This document shows, in pieces, positions 24,471 through 34,897 of a DNA stretch of 64,000 bases. How positions within the stretch are numbered: the first letter of the stretch is position 1; the number at the start of each line of letters is the position of its first letter. This DNA comes from Collimonas fungivorans (GTDB lineage Bacteria > Pseudomonadota > Gammaproteobacteria > Burkholderiales > Burkholderiaceae_D), in contig NZ_CP013232.1 in assembly GCF_001584145.1 (NCBI RefSeq), positions 4,588,001-4,652,000 on the forward strand, given 5' to 3'. The notes beneath the pieces are model-generated. The model searched no databases. It had not been told where the DNA came from and worked only from the letters and a program-made list of their open reading frames with translations. Made by a program: the position numbers and the translations under genes.

Positions 24471-25070
24471 GTGAACCAAATCAAGCCTCCCGTCGTTCAC
24501 CCGATCTGGCTGCGCGTCACCCACTGGCTCAACGCGCTGGCCGTGATCATCATGATCCTGAGCGGCTGGCGCATCTATAACGCATCGCCGATTTTCCCGT
24601 TTCGTATTCCCAGCGAATGGACGCTGGGCGGCTGGCTGGGCGGCGCCTTGCAATGGCATTTTGCGGCGATGTGGCTGCTGTTCTTCAACGGTCTGGTTTA
24701 CCTGCTGCTGAATACCGGCAGCGGTCGCCTGTGGAAGAAATTCCTGCCGCTGCGCCCCACCGAAGTGGTGCAAGACTTCGTCAAAGCCCTGCGCGGCAAG
24801 CTGCAGCACGACGCGCTCGACCACTACAACGCAGTCCAGAAACTGGCGTATGTCTCGGTCATCCTGGACTTGATCCTGCTGGTGGTGTCGGGCCTGGCGA
24901 TCTGGAAATCGGTGCAGTTCCCGCTGCTGCGCGAACTGATGGGCGGCTTCGACAACGCCCGGGTCGTGCATTTCTGCGCGATGAGCTTCCTGGTCGCATT
25001 TATCGTGGTGCACATCATCATGGTGGCGCTGGTTCCACGCACGCTGCTGGCCATGCTGCGCGGCCGTTAA
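24471..25070 (+). CDS. b-type cytochrome (cytochrome b561/Ni-hydrogenase b subunit-like)
   Basis: 199 residues from GTG 24471, chosen because GGAG lies six bases upstream; ATG starts at 24435 or 24405 lack a ribosome site. Four to five membrane helices with candidate heme-b histidines in RVTHWLNAL, LQWHFAAMW, VVHFCAMS and IVVHIIM. It ends VPRTLLAMLRGR. Such subunits pass quinol electrons to a periplasmic partner. The partner is very likely the sulfite-oxidase-fold protein starting 17 bp downstream. It is not MsrQ (YedZ), which has a different fold, but could fill the same role. Confidence 0.85.
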   Translation: MNQIKPPVVHPIWLRVTHWLNALAVIIMILSGWRIYNASPIFPFRIPSEWTLGGWLGGALQWHFAAMWLLFFNGLVYLLLNTGSGRLWKKFLPLRPTEVVQDFVKALRGKLQHDALDHYNAVQKLAYVSVILDLILLVVSGLAIWKSVQFPLLRELMGGFDNARVVHFCAMSFLVAFIVVHIIMVALVPRTLLAMLRGR

Positions 25071-25087
25071 GGTGAATTGAGACAATC

Positions 25088-25861
<774 letters not shown>

Positions 25862-25929
25862 GCTGGCGAGCAGCCGGCAACATTCGCTGATTTTTACGGC
25901 ACTTTTGCCACTTTTACCTGGAGATTCAA

Positions 25930-26244
25930 ATGAAAAAAAGCCTCACAACCCTGTTGGTTACCTGCCTGATGATGACAGCCGGCGGCGTCTATGCACAAGA
26001 TGCCATGTCGAAGGACGCCATGTCCAAAGATGCTATGTCCAAGGATGCGATGTCCAAGGACGCCATGTCGAAAGATGCAATGGGCAAGGATGCCATGGAC
26101 AAGCCGGGCATGGCCAAAGATGCAATGAAAAAGAAAGCCCATACCAAAAAAGACGCGATGTCCAAGGATGCAATGGGCAAAGATGCAATGGGTAAGGACG
26201 CCATGGGCAAGGACGGCATGGCTAAAGATGGAATGAGCAAATAA
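25930..26244 (+). CDS. pentapeptide MxKDx-repeat secreted protein (Met-rich)
   Basis: 104 residues. Signal peptide 1-22 (ending GGVYA). The mature 82 residues consist almost wholly of the five-residue repeat M-S/G/A-K-D-A/G, broken once by MKKKAHTKK. I count 15 methionines in the mature part (about 18%) and no cysteine. GGAG ribosome site before ATG 25930. The family is known as pentapeptide MXKDX repeat proteins, of unreported function. Met-rich periplasmic peptides can act as oxidant sinks that an MsrP-type enzyme restores (MrpX with YedY1 in Azospira). The gene follows the MsrP-like enzyme by 68 bp. Confidence 0.9.
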   Translation: MKKSLTTLLVTCLMMTAGGVYAQDAMSKDAMSKDAMSKDAMSKDAMSKDAMGKDAMDKPGMAKDAMKKKAHTKKDAMSKDAMGKDAMGKDAMGKDGMAKDGMSK

Positions 26245-26263
26245 TCATCTTTATTACCGCCCG

Positions 26264-26297
26264 GCGGACCATGTTTTCGGGCATGGTCCGCTTTTTT
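26264..26297 (+). terminator. terminator after the MxKDx gene
   Basis: GCGGACCATG (26264-26273), loop TTTTCGGG, CATGGTCCGC (26282-26291), then six T. With the terminator at 24255 it brackets the three-gene cassette as a separate transcription unit. Confidence 0.92.
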
Positions 26298-26420
26298 ATG
26301 CAAAAAATTGCCTCCCGGAACTGCGATCTGAGCCTGCGGTCACACGCGTTTCGTCGTCCTGTCACATATTTGTTGTATGCTATTGCTTCCAAAACAATGT
26401 GAAACCAAGGCTAACGCCAT

Positions 26421-27302
26421 ATGCCAGAGCACCCTAGTAGCGTCAAATCATTTGACGCTAAACCCCACCGGTCGTTATTCGAACGCCTGACCGCACTGAT
26501 TTCTCCTGAACCTGAAAACCGCGCCGAACTGCTCGACGTGCTGCAAGACGCACACGAACGCAACCTGATCGACGCCGATGCGCTGTCGATGATCGAAGGC
26601 GTGTTCCAGGTCTCCGACCTCTCCGCCCGCGACATCATGATCCCGCGTTCGCAAATGGACATGATCGACGTCACCAAACCGATAGAAGACTGGATGCCGG
26701 AAGTCTTGTCGACCGCCCACTCGCGCTTCCCTGCCGTCGATGGCGAGCGCGACAAGGTGATCGGCATCCTGCTGGCGAAAGACTTGCTGCGCTATTACGC
26801 CGAAGAGTCTTTCGACGTGCGCGACATGCTGCGGCCGGCGGTCTTCATCCCGGAATCGAAACGCCTCAACGTCCTGCTGCGCGATTTCCGCGCCAACCGC
26901 AACCACATGGCGATCGTGGTCGACGAATACGGCGGCGTCGCCGGCCTGATCACGATTGAAGACGTGCTGGAACAGATCGTCGGCGATATCGAGGACGAGT
27001 ACGACTTCGACGAAGAAGAAGACAATATCCTGGCCATCCGCGACGGCGACCACGGCGGCCGCTGGCGCGTCAAGGCGCTGACCGAAATCGAACAGTTCAA
27101 CGAAACGCTGGAGACGGCGCTGGTCGACGAAGACGTCGACACCATCGGCGGCCTGGTCGCCAACCACCTGGGACGCGTGCCGCGCAAGGGCGACGAGTTC
27201 ACGATAGACAATGTGCGCTTTGAAGTGCTGCGCGCCGACGCGCGCCAGGTGCATGTCTTGCTGGTCGAAAAACTGTCGGAATCGGCTCAGGAAGAATCCT
27301 GA
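26421..27302 (+). CDS. corC: CBS-domain protein CorC (HlyC/CorC family)
   Basis: 293 residues without membrane helices. Two CBS domains about 70-190 (ARDIMIPRSQMDMID opens the first; MAIVVDEYGGVAGLITIEDVLEQIVGDI closes the second) and a C-terminal CorC/HlyC transporter-associated domain about 205-285. Linked to magnesium/cobalt efflux or to envelope function through its usual neighbour lnt, which follows by 89 bp. It has its own upstream region after the cassette terminator, with a TATGCT -10-like box near 26377. Confidence 0.94.
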   Translation: MPEHPSSVKSFDAKPHRSLFERLTALISPEPENRAELLDVLQDAHERNLIDADALSMIEGVFQVSDLSARDIMIPRSQMDMIDVTKPIEDWMPEVLSTAHSRFPAVDGERDKVIGILLAKDLLRYYAEESFDVRDMLRPAVFIPESKRLNVLLRDFRANRNHMAIVVDEYGGVAGLITIEDVLEQIVGDIEDEYDFDEEEDNILAIRDGDHGGRWRVKALTEIEQFNETLETALVDEDVDTIGGLVANHLGRVPRKGDEFTIDNVRFEVLRADARQVHVLLVEKLSESAQEES

Positions 27303-27391
27303 AAAGAGCGTGGGCCGGCCCGCCTGCCGTGCCGGCCCACTCCATCCAAGAGCAAGATAAGAGCAAAACAAGAGCAAGACCGCCGCTGCCC

Positions 27392-28933
27392 ATGAGTTTT
27401 CGCCTGACTTCAATTCCTAAACTTCCCCTGCTGCTGCCGCTGGCCGCCCTCACCGGCGCCATCAACGTGTTCGCCTTCGCGCCGTACGGATTGTGGCCGC
27501 TGCAACTGCTGACGCTGGCGCTGTTCGTGTTCTGCCTGATCCGCGTCCCCACCATCAAGCATGGCGCCCTGCTGGGCTGGGCCTACAGCTTCGGCTGGGT
27601 GGCGCACGGCGTCTACTGGATTTATATTTCGCTGCACGACTTTGGCGGTTTGCCGGGCTGGCTGACGGCGTTGGCGATAGCATTGCTGGCGGCGATCATG
27701 GGGCTGTACACAGCTATGGGCACCGCTGCCGCGCTGTGGCTGCGGCGCCGCTGGTCGGCTTCGCCGCTGCTGTTTGCGCTGGCGATTTTTCCGGCCCTGT
27801 GGGCGCTGACGGAATGGCTGCGCGGCTGGCTGTTTACCGGCTTTCCCTGGCTGATTTCGGGTTATGCCCACACGACCGGCCCGCTGGCCGGTTATGCGCC
27901 GCTGGTCGGCGTATACGGCATTGGCGGCATTGCGGCATTGGTCGCCGGCTGCCTGGCTTTGCTGCCGCAATATAAAAAACCGGCGATCGCCGCTGTGCTG
28001 GTGCTGGCTGCTGGCCTTGGTCTACACCAGGTCAACTGGACTGCGCCGCATGGCAAGCCGATTTCGGTGCGCCTGCTGCAAGGCAACGTGCCGCAGGAAG
28101 AAAAATTCGACAACGCACAGATCGTCAATTCCTTGCGCCTGTATATCGACATGATCCGCTCCGCCCCAGCAGACCTGATCGCCACGCCCGAGACGGCGAT
28201 ACCTATCCTGCAAACCCAGCTGCCGCCGGATTACGTGCCTGCGCTGGCCGACTTCGCCCGGCAGAGCGGCAGCCACATCGCATTAGGCATTCCCTATACC
28301 GATGGCCCCGAGCGCTACTCCAACAGCGTGATCGGCATCTCGCCCCTGGCCACGGATCCGGCTTATCGCTACGACAAACAGCATCTGGTGCCGTTCGGCG
28401 AATTCGTGCCGCTCGGGTTCCGCTGGTTTGTCGACATGATGAACATCCCGCTCGGCGATTTCACCCGTGGCGCAGTGGTGCAAGCGCCATTCGCGGTGAA
28501 AGACCAATGGGTGCTGCCCAACATCTGCTACGAAGACTTGTTCGGCGAAGAAATCGCCGGCCAGCTGGCTGCCACCCAAGCCGCCGGCAAGCCAACCGCC
28601 ACACTGCTGCTGAACATGTCGAATATCGCCTGGTTCGGGAATACGATTGCACTGCCGCAACATTTACAGATCTCGCAAATGCGCAGCCTGGAAACCGGCC
28701 GCCCGATGCTGCGCGCGACCAATACCGGCGCCACCGCGCTGATCGATCCGCACGGCGTCGTCAGCATCCAGCTGGTCCCGTACAGCCGCGCCACGCTGGC
28801 GGTGCCGGTGCAAGGCTATAGCGGCACAACCCCGTATATCCGGCTGGGTAATCGCCTGATGCTGGTCCTGGCGCTGGCGATGCTAGCCGCCAGCTGGTGG
28901 TGGAGCCGCCGCAAAGCGCGCCGGCAGCCTTAG
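27392..28933 (+). CDS. lnt: apolipoprotein N-acyltransferase Lnt
   Basis: Inner-membrane enzyme adding the third acyl chain to lipoproteins. 513 residues from ATG 27392 (MSFRLTSIPKLP). About seven to eight N-terminal helices, then the periplasmic nitrilase domain with catalytic E267 (ATPETAIP), K329 (DKQHLVPFGEF) and C379 (NICYEDLFGEE), and a final membrane helix. The stop codon TAG (28931-28933) is formed at the edge of the MITE at 28931: without the insertion the same position would read TAA, so protein length is unchanged. Confidence 0.96.
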   Translation: MSFRLTSIPKLPLLLPLAALTGAINVFAFAPYGLWPLQLLTLALFVFCLIRVPTIKHGALLGWAYSFGWVAHGVYWIYISLHDFGGLPGWLTALAIALLAAIMGLYTAMGTAAALWLRRRWSASPLLFALAIFPALWALTEWLRGWLFTGFPWLISGYAHTTGPLAGYAPLVGVYGIGGIAALVAGCLALLPQYKKPAIAAVLVLAAGLGLHQVNWTAPHGKPISVRLLQGNVPQEEKFDNAQIVNSLRLYIDMIRSAPADLIATPETAIPILQTQLPPDYVPALADFARQSGSHIALGIPYTDGPERYSNSVIGISPLATDPAYRYDKQHLVPFGEFVPLGFRWFVDMMNIPLGDFTRGAVVQAPFAVKDQWVLPNICYEDLFGEEIAGQLAATQAAGKPTATLLLNMSNIAWFGNTIALPQHLQISQMRSLETGRPMLRATNTGATALIDPHGVVSIQLVPYSRATLAVPVQGYSGTTPYIRLGNRLMLVLALAMLAASWWWSRRKARRQP

Positions 28934-29212
28934 GGCCTGTTTCCCCTTGATTTGGGAGATGCGTTCAAGCCAAAACGTGTGATGGCAAGGCGCGTGGCAC
29001 AGCAGGGGCTGATGCCCCTGCAAGCCATGCAACGCGGCCAGCGCACGTTTTGGCTTGAACCCTTCGGGAACGGCGGCAGGCGTCGCATGCCGTTGTTGCA
29101 GGGGGCGGCCATCCGCATCCTTGCCGTAGCACCGCTACGTCGCGTCGCTGCGCCTAGGCACGCAACGCCTGCCGCGCGTTCGCACTCCCAAATCAAGGGG
29201 GAACAGGCCCTA
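28931..29212. mobile_element. palindromic MITE with TA ends, inserted at the lnt stop codon
   Basis: The outer inverted repeats are about 32 bp: TAGGGCCTGTTTCCCCTTGA... at the left and its complement at the right (29181-29212), with one substitution and one indel. Inner perfect 17-bp arms GTTCAAGCCAAAACGTG (28962-28978) and complement (29044-29060) form a second stem, AGGGG...CCCCT a third, and GGCAGGCGT/ACGCCTGCC a fourth. TA at both borders fits target duplication by an IS630/Tc1-mariner transposase. No coding capacity. Confidence 0.75.
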
Positions 29213-29329
29213 AAGCCCTCAAAACCCGCTAAAATCGCTGGTTTTAGCGCTCATCCTTTTGCGCTCTTTGTTATCCCTGGATTTCGCCCGATTCGTCGGC
29301 ACTTTACCGTATGGAAAAGCAACAAAACG
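29213..29329 (+). other. glyQ leader
   Basis: Native DNA between the MITE and glyQ. It has no clear terminator or T-box (T-boxes are mostly in Gram-positives). The reading frame of glyQ is open through this region and the MITE, which reflects base composition, not coding. GGAAAAG precedes ATG 29330 by about ten bases. The glyQ promoter is not obvious. Confidence 0.4.
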
Positions 29330-30310
29330 ATGCTTACATTTCAACAAATCATTCTTAAACTACAAGATTATTGGGACGCTCAGGGCTGCGCCCTGCTGCA
29401 GCCCTACGACATGGAAGTCGGCGCCGGCACTTCGCATACCGCGACCTTCCTGCGCGCCATCGGCCCCGAACCCTGGCGCGCCGCCTATGTGCAGCCGTCG
29501 CGCCGTCCCAAGGACGGCCGTTATGGCGAAAACCCGAACCGCCTGCAGCATTATTATCAATACCAGGTAGTACTCAAGCCAGCGCCGGAAAACATCCTCG
29601 ATCTGTACCTCGGCTCGCTGGCAGCACTCGGCCTGGATCTCAAGCGCAACGATGTGCGCTTCGTCGAAGACGACTGGGAAAACCCGACCCTGGGCGCCTG
29701 GGGCCTGGGCTGGGAAGTCTGGCTGAACGGCATGGAAGTGACTCAGTTCACCTACTTCCAGCAAGTCGGCGGCCTCGATTGCAAACCGGTGCTGGGTGAG
29801 ATCACCTATGGCATCGAGCGCCTGGCGATGTACTTGCAGGGCGTGGAAAATGTCTACGACCTGGTGTGGACCGAATGGGTCGAGAATGGCGTGACCAAGA
29901 AGCTCAGCTACGGCGACGTCTTCCACCAGAACGAAGTCGAACAGTCGACTTATAACTTCGAACACGCCAACACGGAATTCCTGTTCCCGCTGTTCGGCAA
30001 CTACGAAGCCGAAGCCAAACGCCTGCTGGCGGTGCCGCTGGCGTTGCCGGCTTACGAGATGGTACTGAAAGCCGCGCATACTTTCAACCTGCTGGATGCG
30101 CGCGGCGCGATCTCGGTCACCGAACGCGCCGCCTACATGGGCCGGATCCGCAACCTGTCGCGCGCGGTGGCGCAGGCATATTACGATTCACGGGCAAAAC
30201 TGGGTTTCCCGATGTGGGAGATCACCAAGGAAAACGGCGATCTGTTGTTGCAAGAATTTGGAGATGAATACATGGCGGCAGTAGCGCAGCGTGCGGGAGA
30301 AGCAGTATGA
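29330..30310 (+). CDS. glyQ: glycyl-tRNA synthetase alpha subunit
   Basis: Catalytic class II subunit of the alpha2-beta2 glycyl-tRNA synthetase. 326 residues from ATG 29330 ([15 protein letters not shown]). Family segments: [49 protein letters not shown] and [21 protein letters not shown]. The gene overlaps glyS by 4 bp (ATGA). An upstream in-frame extension is rejected because it would translate the MITE. Confidence 0.97.
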   Translation: MLTFQQIILKLQDYWDAQGCALLQPYDMEVGAGTSHTATFLRAIGPEPWRAAYVQPSRRPKDGRYGENPNRLQHYYQYQVVLKPAPENILDLYLGSLAALGLDLKRNDVRFVEDDWENPTLGAWGLGWEVWLNGMEVTQFTYFQQVGGLDCKPVLGEITYGIERLAMYLQGVENVYDLVWTEWVENGVTKKLSYGDVFHQNEVEQSTYNFEHANTEFLFPLFGNYEAEAKRLLAVPLALPAYEMVLKAAHTFNLLDARGAISVTERAAYMGRIRNLSRAVAQAYYDSRAKLGFPMWEITKENGDLLLQEFGDEYMAAVAQRAGEAV

Positions 30311-32442
30311 AGGACACGCTTTTGAACCAGACCCTGCTGATTGAAATTTTCACGGAAGAACTGCCGCCGAAAGCATTGGCGAAACTCGGCGATGCTTTTG
30401 CCAGCGGTATTTTCAACGGCTTGAAGTCACGCGATTTCCTGGACGACGGCGCCGTCGCCACTGCCTTCGCCACGCCGCGCCGGCTGGCGGTCGCCATCAG
30501 CAATGTGCGCGCCACCTCACTCGATAAAACCATGCGCGAAAAAGTGCTGCCGGTATCGGTGGCGCTGGATGCCGAAGGCCGCGCCACGGCGCCGCTGGTC
30601 AAGAAACTGGCGGCACTGGCCGCACAATGCCGCCAGGCGGTGATTACCCCGGCCGAACTGGAACGCGCACCTGACGGCAAGGCCGAAAGTTTTTTCTACA
30701 GCTATACCGCCAAAGGCGTGGCGCTGCCTGCCGGTTTGCAAGTGGTGCTGGAAGATACCGTGGCAAAATTGCCGATCCCGAAAGTGATGAGCTACCAGCG
30801 CCAGCACGGCCACGCGGCCGGCCATACCGTTCGTTTTGTGCGGCCGGCGCACAGCCTGGTGGCGCTGCACGGCGAACAGGTACTGCCTTTGACCCTGCTC
30901 GGCCTGGATGCGGACCGCCTGACCGAAGGCCATCGTTTCCTGTCGCCAGGCCGCATCACCCTGGCCGACGCCGACAGCTACGCAGTAACGCTGGCCGAAC
31001 AAGGCAAAGTCATCGCCAGCTTCAGCGAACGCAAGGAAAAAATCCGCAAGGACCTGTTGGAAGGGGCAAAAAAGTCTGCGGCCGACGACCAGGTGCTGAT
31101 GCCGGAAGCGCTGCTGGACGAAGTTACGGCGCTGGTTGAATGGCCGGTGGTGTATGCCTGCAAATTCGAAGACGAATTCCTCAGCGTCCCGCAGGAATGC
31201 CTGATCCTGACGATGCAGACCAACCAGAAGTATTTTGCCCTGACAGATAGCGCCGGCAAGCTGCGCTCGCGTTTCCTGATTGTCTCCAACCTGCAGACCA
31301 GTGAACCGCACTACATTATCGAAGGCAATGAGCGCGTGGTGCGCCCGCGCCTGTCCGACGCCAAGTTCTTCTTCGAGCAGGACCAGAAAAAGAAACTGGC
31401 CGAACGCGTACCTCTGCTGGCCAATGTGGTCTATCACAACAAGCTCGGCAACCAGCTGCAGCGCACAGAACGGGTCAAGACCCTGGCCGCGGCGATTGCG
31501 TCGCTGCTCGGCAGCGATGCCGCACTGGCCGAACGCGCGGCGCTGCTGGCCAAGGCCGACCTGCTGACTGACATGGTCGGCGAGTTCCCTGAACTGCAAG
31601 GCATCATGGGCAATTATTACGCACGCCACGACGGCGAAGCGGACGACGTCGCCCTGGCCATTTCGGAACACTACCAGCCGCGCTTTGCCGGCGACGCCCT
31701 GCCCACTACCGACACCAGCGTTGCAGTGGCGCTGGCGGACAAGCTGGAAACCCTGGTCGGGATCTGGGGCATCGGCTTGCAGCCGACCGGCGACAAGGAT
31801 CCGTTCGCCCTGCGCCGTCATGCGCTGGGCATCCTGCGCATGCTGCTGGAAAAACGCCTGCCGATATCGCTCACGCAGTTGCTAAGCAATGCCGCCCAGC
31901 AGTTCGCCGGCAACAGCAACTTCAAGGATCCAGGCAGCGACGTACTGCCGTTCCTGTACGACCGCCTGCGCGGCCTGCTGCGCGAACGCGGTTATGCGCC
32001 GAACGAAATTGAAGCGGTAGTGGCGCAGCAGCCAGAGCGGCTCGACAACATCATCGAACGCCTGGATGCGGTGCAAGCGTTTGCCGCCTTGCCAGAGGCG
32101 GAAGCGCTGGCCGCGGCCAACAAGCGCATCACCAACATCCTGAAAAAGACCGAAGGCGTCGGCAGCACTGTGCAGCAAGACCTGCTGCGCGACAGCGCCG
32201 AACAATCGCTGTTCGCGGCGATGAATGCGCTCAAGCCGGAGGTCGATGCCGCCTTTGCCAAGGGCGATTTCAGCACCGCCTTGAAAGCACTGGCGCGGCT
32301 GCGGGAAAACGTCGACGGTTTCTTCAACGATGTGATGGTGATGGCCGACGACGAGCAATTGCGCAACAACCGCCTGGCGTTGCTGGCGAACCTGCATGTA
32401 ATGCTGAACCAGGTCGCCGACATTTCCAAGCTGGCTGCCTAA
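30307..32442 (+). CDS. glyS: glycyl-tRNA synthetase beta subunit
   Basis: 711 residues, the usual length is about 690-710. It opens with [15 protein letters not shown], the family N-terminus. An HD-like domain lies in the middle, and the C-terminal anticodon-binding (DALR-like) region holds LEKRLPISL to the end. It binds tRNA-Gly for the alpha subunit. Start ATG overlaps the glyQ stop. Confidence 0.97.
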   Translation: MKDTLLNQTLLIEIFTEELPPKALAKLGDAFASGIFNGLKSRDFLDDGAVATAFATPRRLAVAISNVRATSLDKTMREKVLPVSVALDAEGRATAPLVKKLAALAAQCRQAVITPAELERAPDGKAESFFYSYTAKGVALPAGLQVVLEDTVAKLPIPKVMSYQRQHGHAAGHTVRFVRPAHSLVALHGEQVLPLTLLGLDADRLTEGHRFLSPGRITLADADSYAVTLAEQGKVIASFSERKEKIRKDLLEGAKKSAADDQVLMPEALLDEVTALVEWPVVYACKFEDEFLSVPQECLILTMQTNQKYFALTDSAGKLRSRFLIVSNLQTSEPHYIIEGNERVVRPRLSDAKFFFEQDQKKKLAERVPLLANVVYHNKLGNQLQRTERVKTLAAAIASLLGSDAALAERAALLAKADLLTDMVGEFPELQGIMGNYYARHDGEADDVALAISEHYQPRFAGDALPTTDTSVAVALADKLETLVGIWGIGLQPTGDKDPFALRRHALGILRMLLEKRLPISLTQLLSNAAQQFAGNSNFKDPGSDVLPFLYDRLRGLLRERGYAPNEIEAVVAQQPERLDNIIERLDAVQAFAALPEAEALAAANKRITNILKKTEGVGSTVQQDLLRDSAEQSLFAAMNALKPEVDAAFAKGDFSTALKALARLRENVDGFFNDVMVMADDEQLRNNRLALLANLHVMLNQVADISKLAA

Positions 32443-32458
32443 GTTATTTAAGGTCACC

Positions 32459-33016
32459 ATGAAATTAATCATCCTCGACCGCGACGGCGTCATCAACCAC
32501 GACTCGGATGCCTTCATCAAATCACCGGATGAATGGATCCCGATCAAAGGTTCGCTGGAAGCCATAGCCCGCCTGAACCAGGCAGGCTATCGAGTGGTGG
32601 TGGCGACCAACCAGTCGGGCATCGCGCGCGGCTTGTTCGACATGCCGACCCTGATGGCGATCCATCAGAAAATGCATGAAGCAGCGCAGCTGGTCGGCGC
32701 CGAAATCGATGCCATCTTTTTTTGCCCGCATGCCGCCGACGACAACTGCGATTGCCGCAAGCCCAAGGCTGGCATGTTCCACGACATCGGCAAGCGCTTC
32801 GAGGTCAGCCTGCGCGGCGGCGTAGCGACGGTAGGCGACTCGCTGCGCGACCTGCAGGCAGGTTTTGTGGCCGGCTGCGCGCCTTATCTGGTGCTTACCG
32901 GTAAAGGCGAAAAGACGCGCGACAAAGGCGGCCTGCCGCCCGGCACCCTGATTTTTCCTGACCTGGCGGCAGTAGTTGAATTCCTGCTGAAGAAACCGGT
33001 GGAGCTGGCAGTTTGA
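32459..33016 (+). CDS. gmhB: D-glycero-beta-D-manno-heptose-1,7-bisphosphate 7-phosphatase
   Basis: HAD-superfamily phosphatase of the ADP-heptose pathway for LPS core. 185 residues. HAD motif I LDRDGVIN (D7, D9), motif II VVATNQSGIARG, the structural zinc loop with FCPHAADDNCDC, then RKPKAGMF and motif IV GDSLRDLQAG. AAGGT ribosome site. 16 bp after glyS, a gene order (glyQ-glyS-gmhB-plsC) shared by many betaproteobacteria. Confidence 0.94.
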   Translation: MKLIILDRDGVINHDSDAFIKSPDEWIPIKGSLEAIARLNQAGYRVVVATNQSGIARGLFDMPTLMAIHQKMHEAAQLVGAEIDAIFFCPHAADDNCDCRKPKAGMFHDIGKRFEVSLRGGVATVGDSLRDLQAGFVAGCAPYLVLTGKGEKTRDKGGLPPGTLIFPDLAAVVEFLLKKPVELAV

Positions 33017-33075
33017 TGAACGGCCGGCTCCGTCCTGCAAAAAGATAGCTTGTTTAAAAAATACCTGGAGTCTGC

Positions 33076-33819
33076 ATGTCGCGTTTTTTCCTGTTTTTAC
33101 GTTCCCTGCTGTTTTTCTTTCTGATGACAGTCCTGACGGTAGTCTGGTCGATGGCTTGCCTCTTGTTCGCCCCCTTTCCTTACGCTCGGCGCTATTACCT
33201 GACGGCGCGCTGGAACGTCATCGTGGTCTGGATGGCCAAGGTGATCTGCGGGATCCGTTACGAGGTCAAGGGTTTTGAGAACTTCCCCGACGCCCCTGCG
33301 GTGGTGCTGAGCAAACACCAGTCGGCATGGGAAACGATTTTCCTGCTGCAGATGACACCCCGCCCGCTGGTGTTCGTGTTCAAGAAATCGCTGACCTATA
33401 TTCCGTTTTTCGGCTGGGGCATCGCCTTGCTGCGGATGATTCCAATCGACCGCAGCAAAGGCCGCGACGCTTTCGCCCAAGTGGTGGTGCAAGGACGCAA
33501 GCGGCTGGCCGACGGCCAATGGATCATCATGTTCCCGGAAGGTACACGGATTCCGGTTGGCCAGACCGGCAAATACAAGAACGGCGGCACGCGCCTGGCG
33601 GTGGAAACCAATACCGTGGTGGTGCCGATCGCGCACAACGCCGGCGAGTGCTGGCCGAAGAATTCTTTCATCAAGAAACCCGGACTGATCACCGTCTCGA
33701 TCGGCCAGCCGATTTCGCCGGAAGGCCTGGATAGCAGCGAGCTGATGGCGAAAGTCGAAAATTGGATAGAATCTGAAATGCGTGTGATTTCACCGCATGT
33801 TTATTCCAAGCAGCAATAA
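33076..33819 (+). CDS. plsC: 1-acyl-sn-glycerol-3-phosphate acyltransferase PlsC
   Basis: Second acylation of phosphatidic acid synthesis. 247 residues. Two hydrophobic segments at the N-terminus (about 5-30 and 45-60). Catalytic box is HQSAWE at 81-86, HX4E where most family members have HX4D. The FPEGTR box is at 153-158 and the VPIAHNAGECW block follows. GGAG ribosome site. 59 bp after gmhB, continuing the operon. Confidence 0.93.
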   Translation: MSRFFLFLRSLLFFFLMTVLTVVWSMACLLFAPFPYARRYYLTARWNVIVVWMAKVICGIRYEVKGFENFPDAPAVVLSKHQSAWETIFLLQMTPRPLVFVFKKSLTYIPFFGWGIALLRMIPIDRSKGRDAFAQVVVQGRKRLADGQWIIMFPEGTRIPVGQTGKYKNGGTRLAVETNTVVVPIAHNAGECWPKNSFIKKPGLITVSIGQPISPEGLDSSELMAKVENWIESEMRVISPHVYSKQQ

Positions 33820-33839
33820 CCCCTCCAGTTTGGACACCA

Positions 33840-34781
33840 TTGAAATTATTGCATCAAAAGCCAGCAAAGCCGCGCCTGGGACCGCATGGTCGGCCCCAGG
33901 GCAAGGCACAGCAGCAGCAAGCGCTGCAACTGGACTTGTTTGCCGACGGGTTTGCCAGCGACGTGATCGCCAGCATGCCGCCGGTCGAGGCGCCGCCCGC
34001 CAATTCACAGCCAAGGCCGCAAGCCCTTGCTCCCGACGAACCGACAGCCCTGGCGCCCGGCAAACGCCGCCTGCGCTTCGGCGAACATGTACTCGACTAC
34101 ACCCTGCTGCGCTCCAAACGGCGCTCCATCGGCTTCCTGATCAGCGATGACGGCCTGCGCGTCACTGCTCCCAAGTGGGTGACCCTGGGCGATATCGAAA
34201 TCGCCATACGCGAAAAGAAACGTTGGATTTTTACCAAGCTGAGCGAATACCGCGACCGCTCGACGCGCCGCATGCAGCCGCAGATGCAATGGCGCGACGG
34301 CGAGACCCTGCCGTATATGGGACGCAGCATCACCCTGCGCATCCACGCCACCCAGAAGGCCGGCATCCACTTCGACGACGCCAGCGACCAGTTGATTGTC
34401 TGCCTGCCGGCCGACGCCGGCGAGCAGCAGCTCAAGGACCGCGTGCTGGGCTGGCTGCAGCTGGAAGCCAAGCGCGTATTTGGCGAACGGCTGCCGATCT
34501 ATGCAGAAAAACTCGGCGTCACCTACCAGTCGTTCGCGCTGTCGTCGGCCACTACCCAATGGGGATCGTGCACCTCGGAAGGCAAGATCCGGCTGAACTG
34601 GCGGCTGATGCATTTTGCATTGCCGCTAATCGATTACGTGATTGCGCACGAGTTGTCGCATCTGCGCGAGATGAACCACAGCCCGCGTTTCTGGGCTACC
34701 GTGCAATCGATTTTCCCCGAATTCGAAACGGCCAGGAAAACCCTGCGCGACAGCGCCCAGGAAACCCTGCCGGTTTTTTGA
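33840..34781 (+). CDS. YgjP-type metal-dependent hydrolase (M48-like, COG1451)
   Basis: 313 residues, read from TTG 33840 (MKLLHQKPAK). The first 80 residues are Pro/Ala/Gln-rich and weakly conserved-looking, so a later start is possible. The conserved domain begins near RRLRFGEHVLDYTLLRSKRRSIGF. The zinc site is HELSHLREMNH at 270-280 (H270, E271, H274; H280 may be the third ligand), preceded by WGSCTSEGKIRLNWRL. The family is usually called YgjP-like or putative UTP pyrophosphatase; its true activity is unclear. It follows plsC by 20 bp. Confidence 0.88.
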   Translation: MKLLHQKPAKPRLGPHGRPQGKAQQQQALQLDLFADGFASDVIASMPPVEAPPANSQPRPQALAPDEPTALAPGKRRLRFGEHVLDYTLLRSKRRSIGFLISDDGLRVTAPKWVTLGDIEIAIREKKRWIFTKLSEYRDRSTRRMQPQMQWRDGETLPYMGRSITLRIHATQKAGIHFDDASDQLIVCLPADAGEQQLKDRVLGWLQLEAKRVFGERLPIYAEKLGVTYQSFALSSATTQWGSCTSEGKIRLNWRLMHFALPLIDYVIAHELSHLREMNHSPRFWATVQSIFPEFETARKTLRDSAQETLPVF

Positions 34782-34897
34782 CGCCGAGCCTCATCACGCG
34801 CTTCACCACGTACTCCATCATTTTCCCGGCCGATTTAGAATATCGGCTGAGCGTCCTGAGCAATGCACCTCTCCTTCCCAACCAGTGAGAAAATATC

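Noticed and set aside
26000..26230. Short regular DNA repeats of about 15 bp that could suggest a CRISPR array
   Set aside because: They encode the MxKDx peptide in one open frame with a signal peptide; there are no spacers of equal length and no cas genes.
28952..29329. 126-residue N-terminal extension of GlyQ
   Set aside because: It would translate the MITE; GlyQ of normal length starts at 29330.
30517..31821. 434-codon frame opposite glyS
   Set aside because: Antisense shadow; glyS is a full-length recognised gene.
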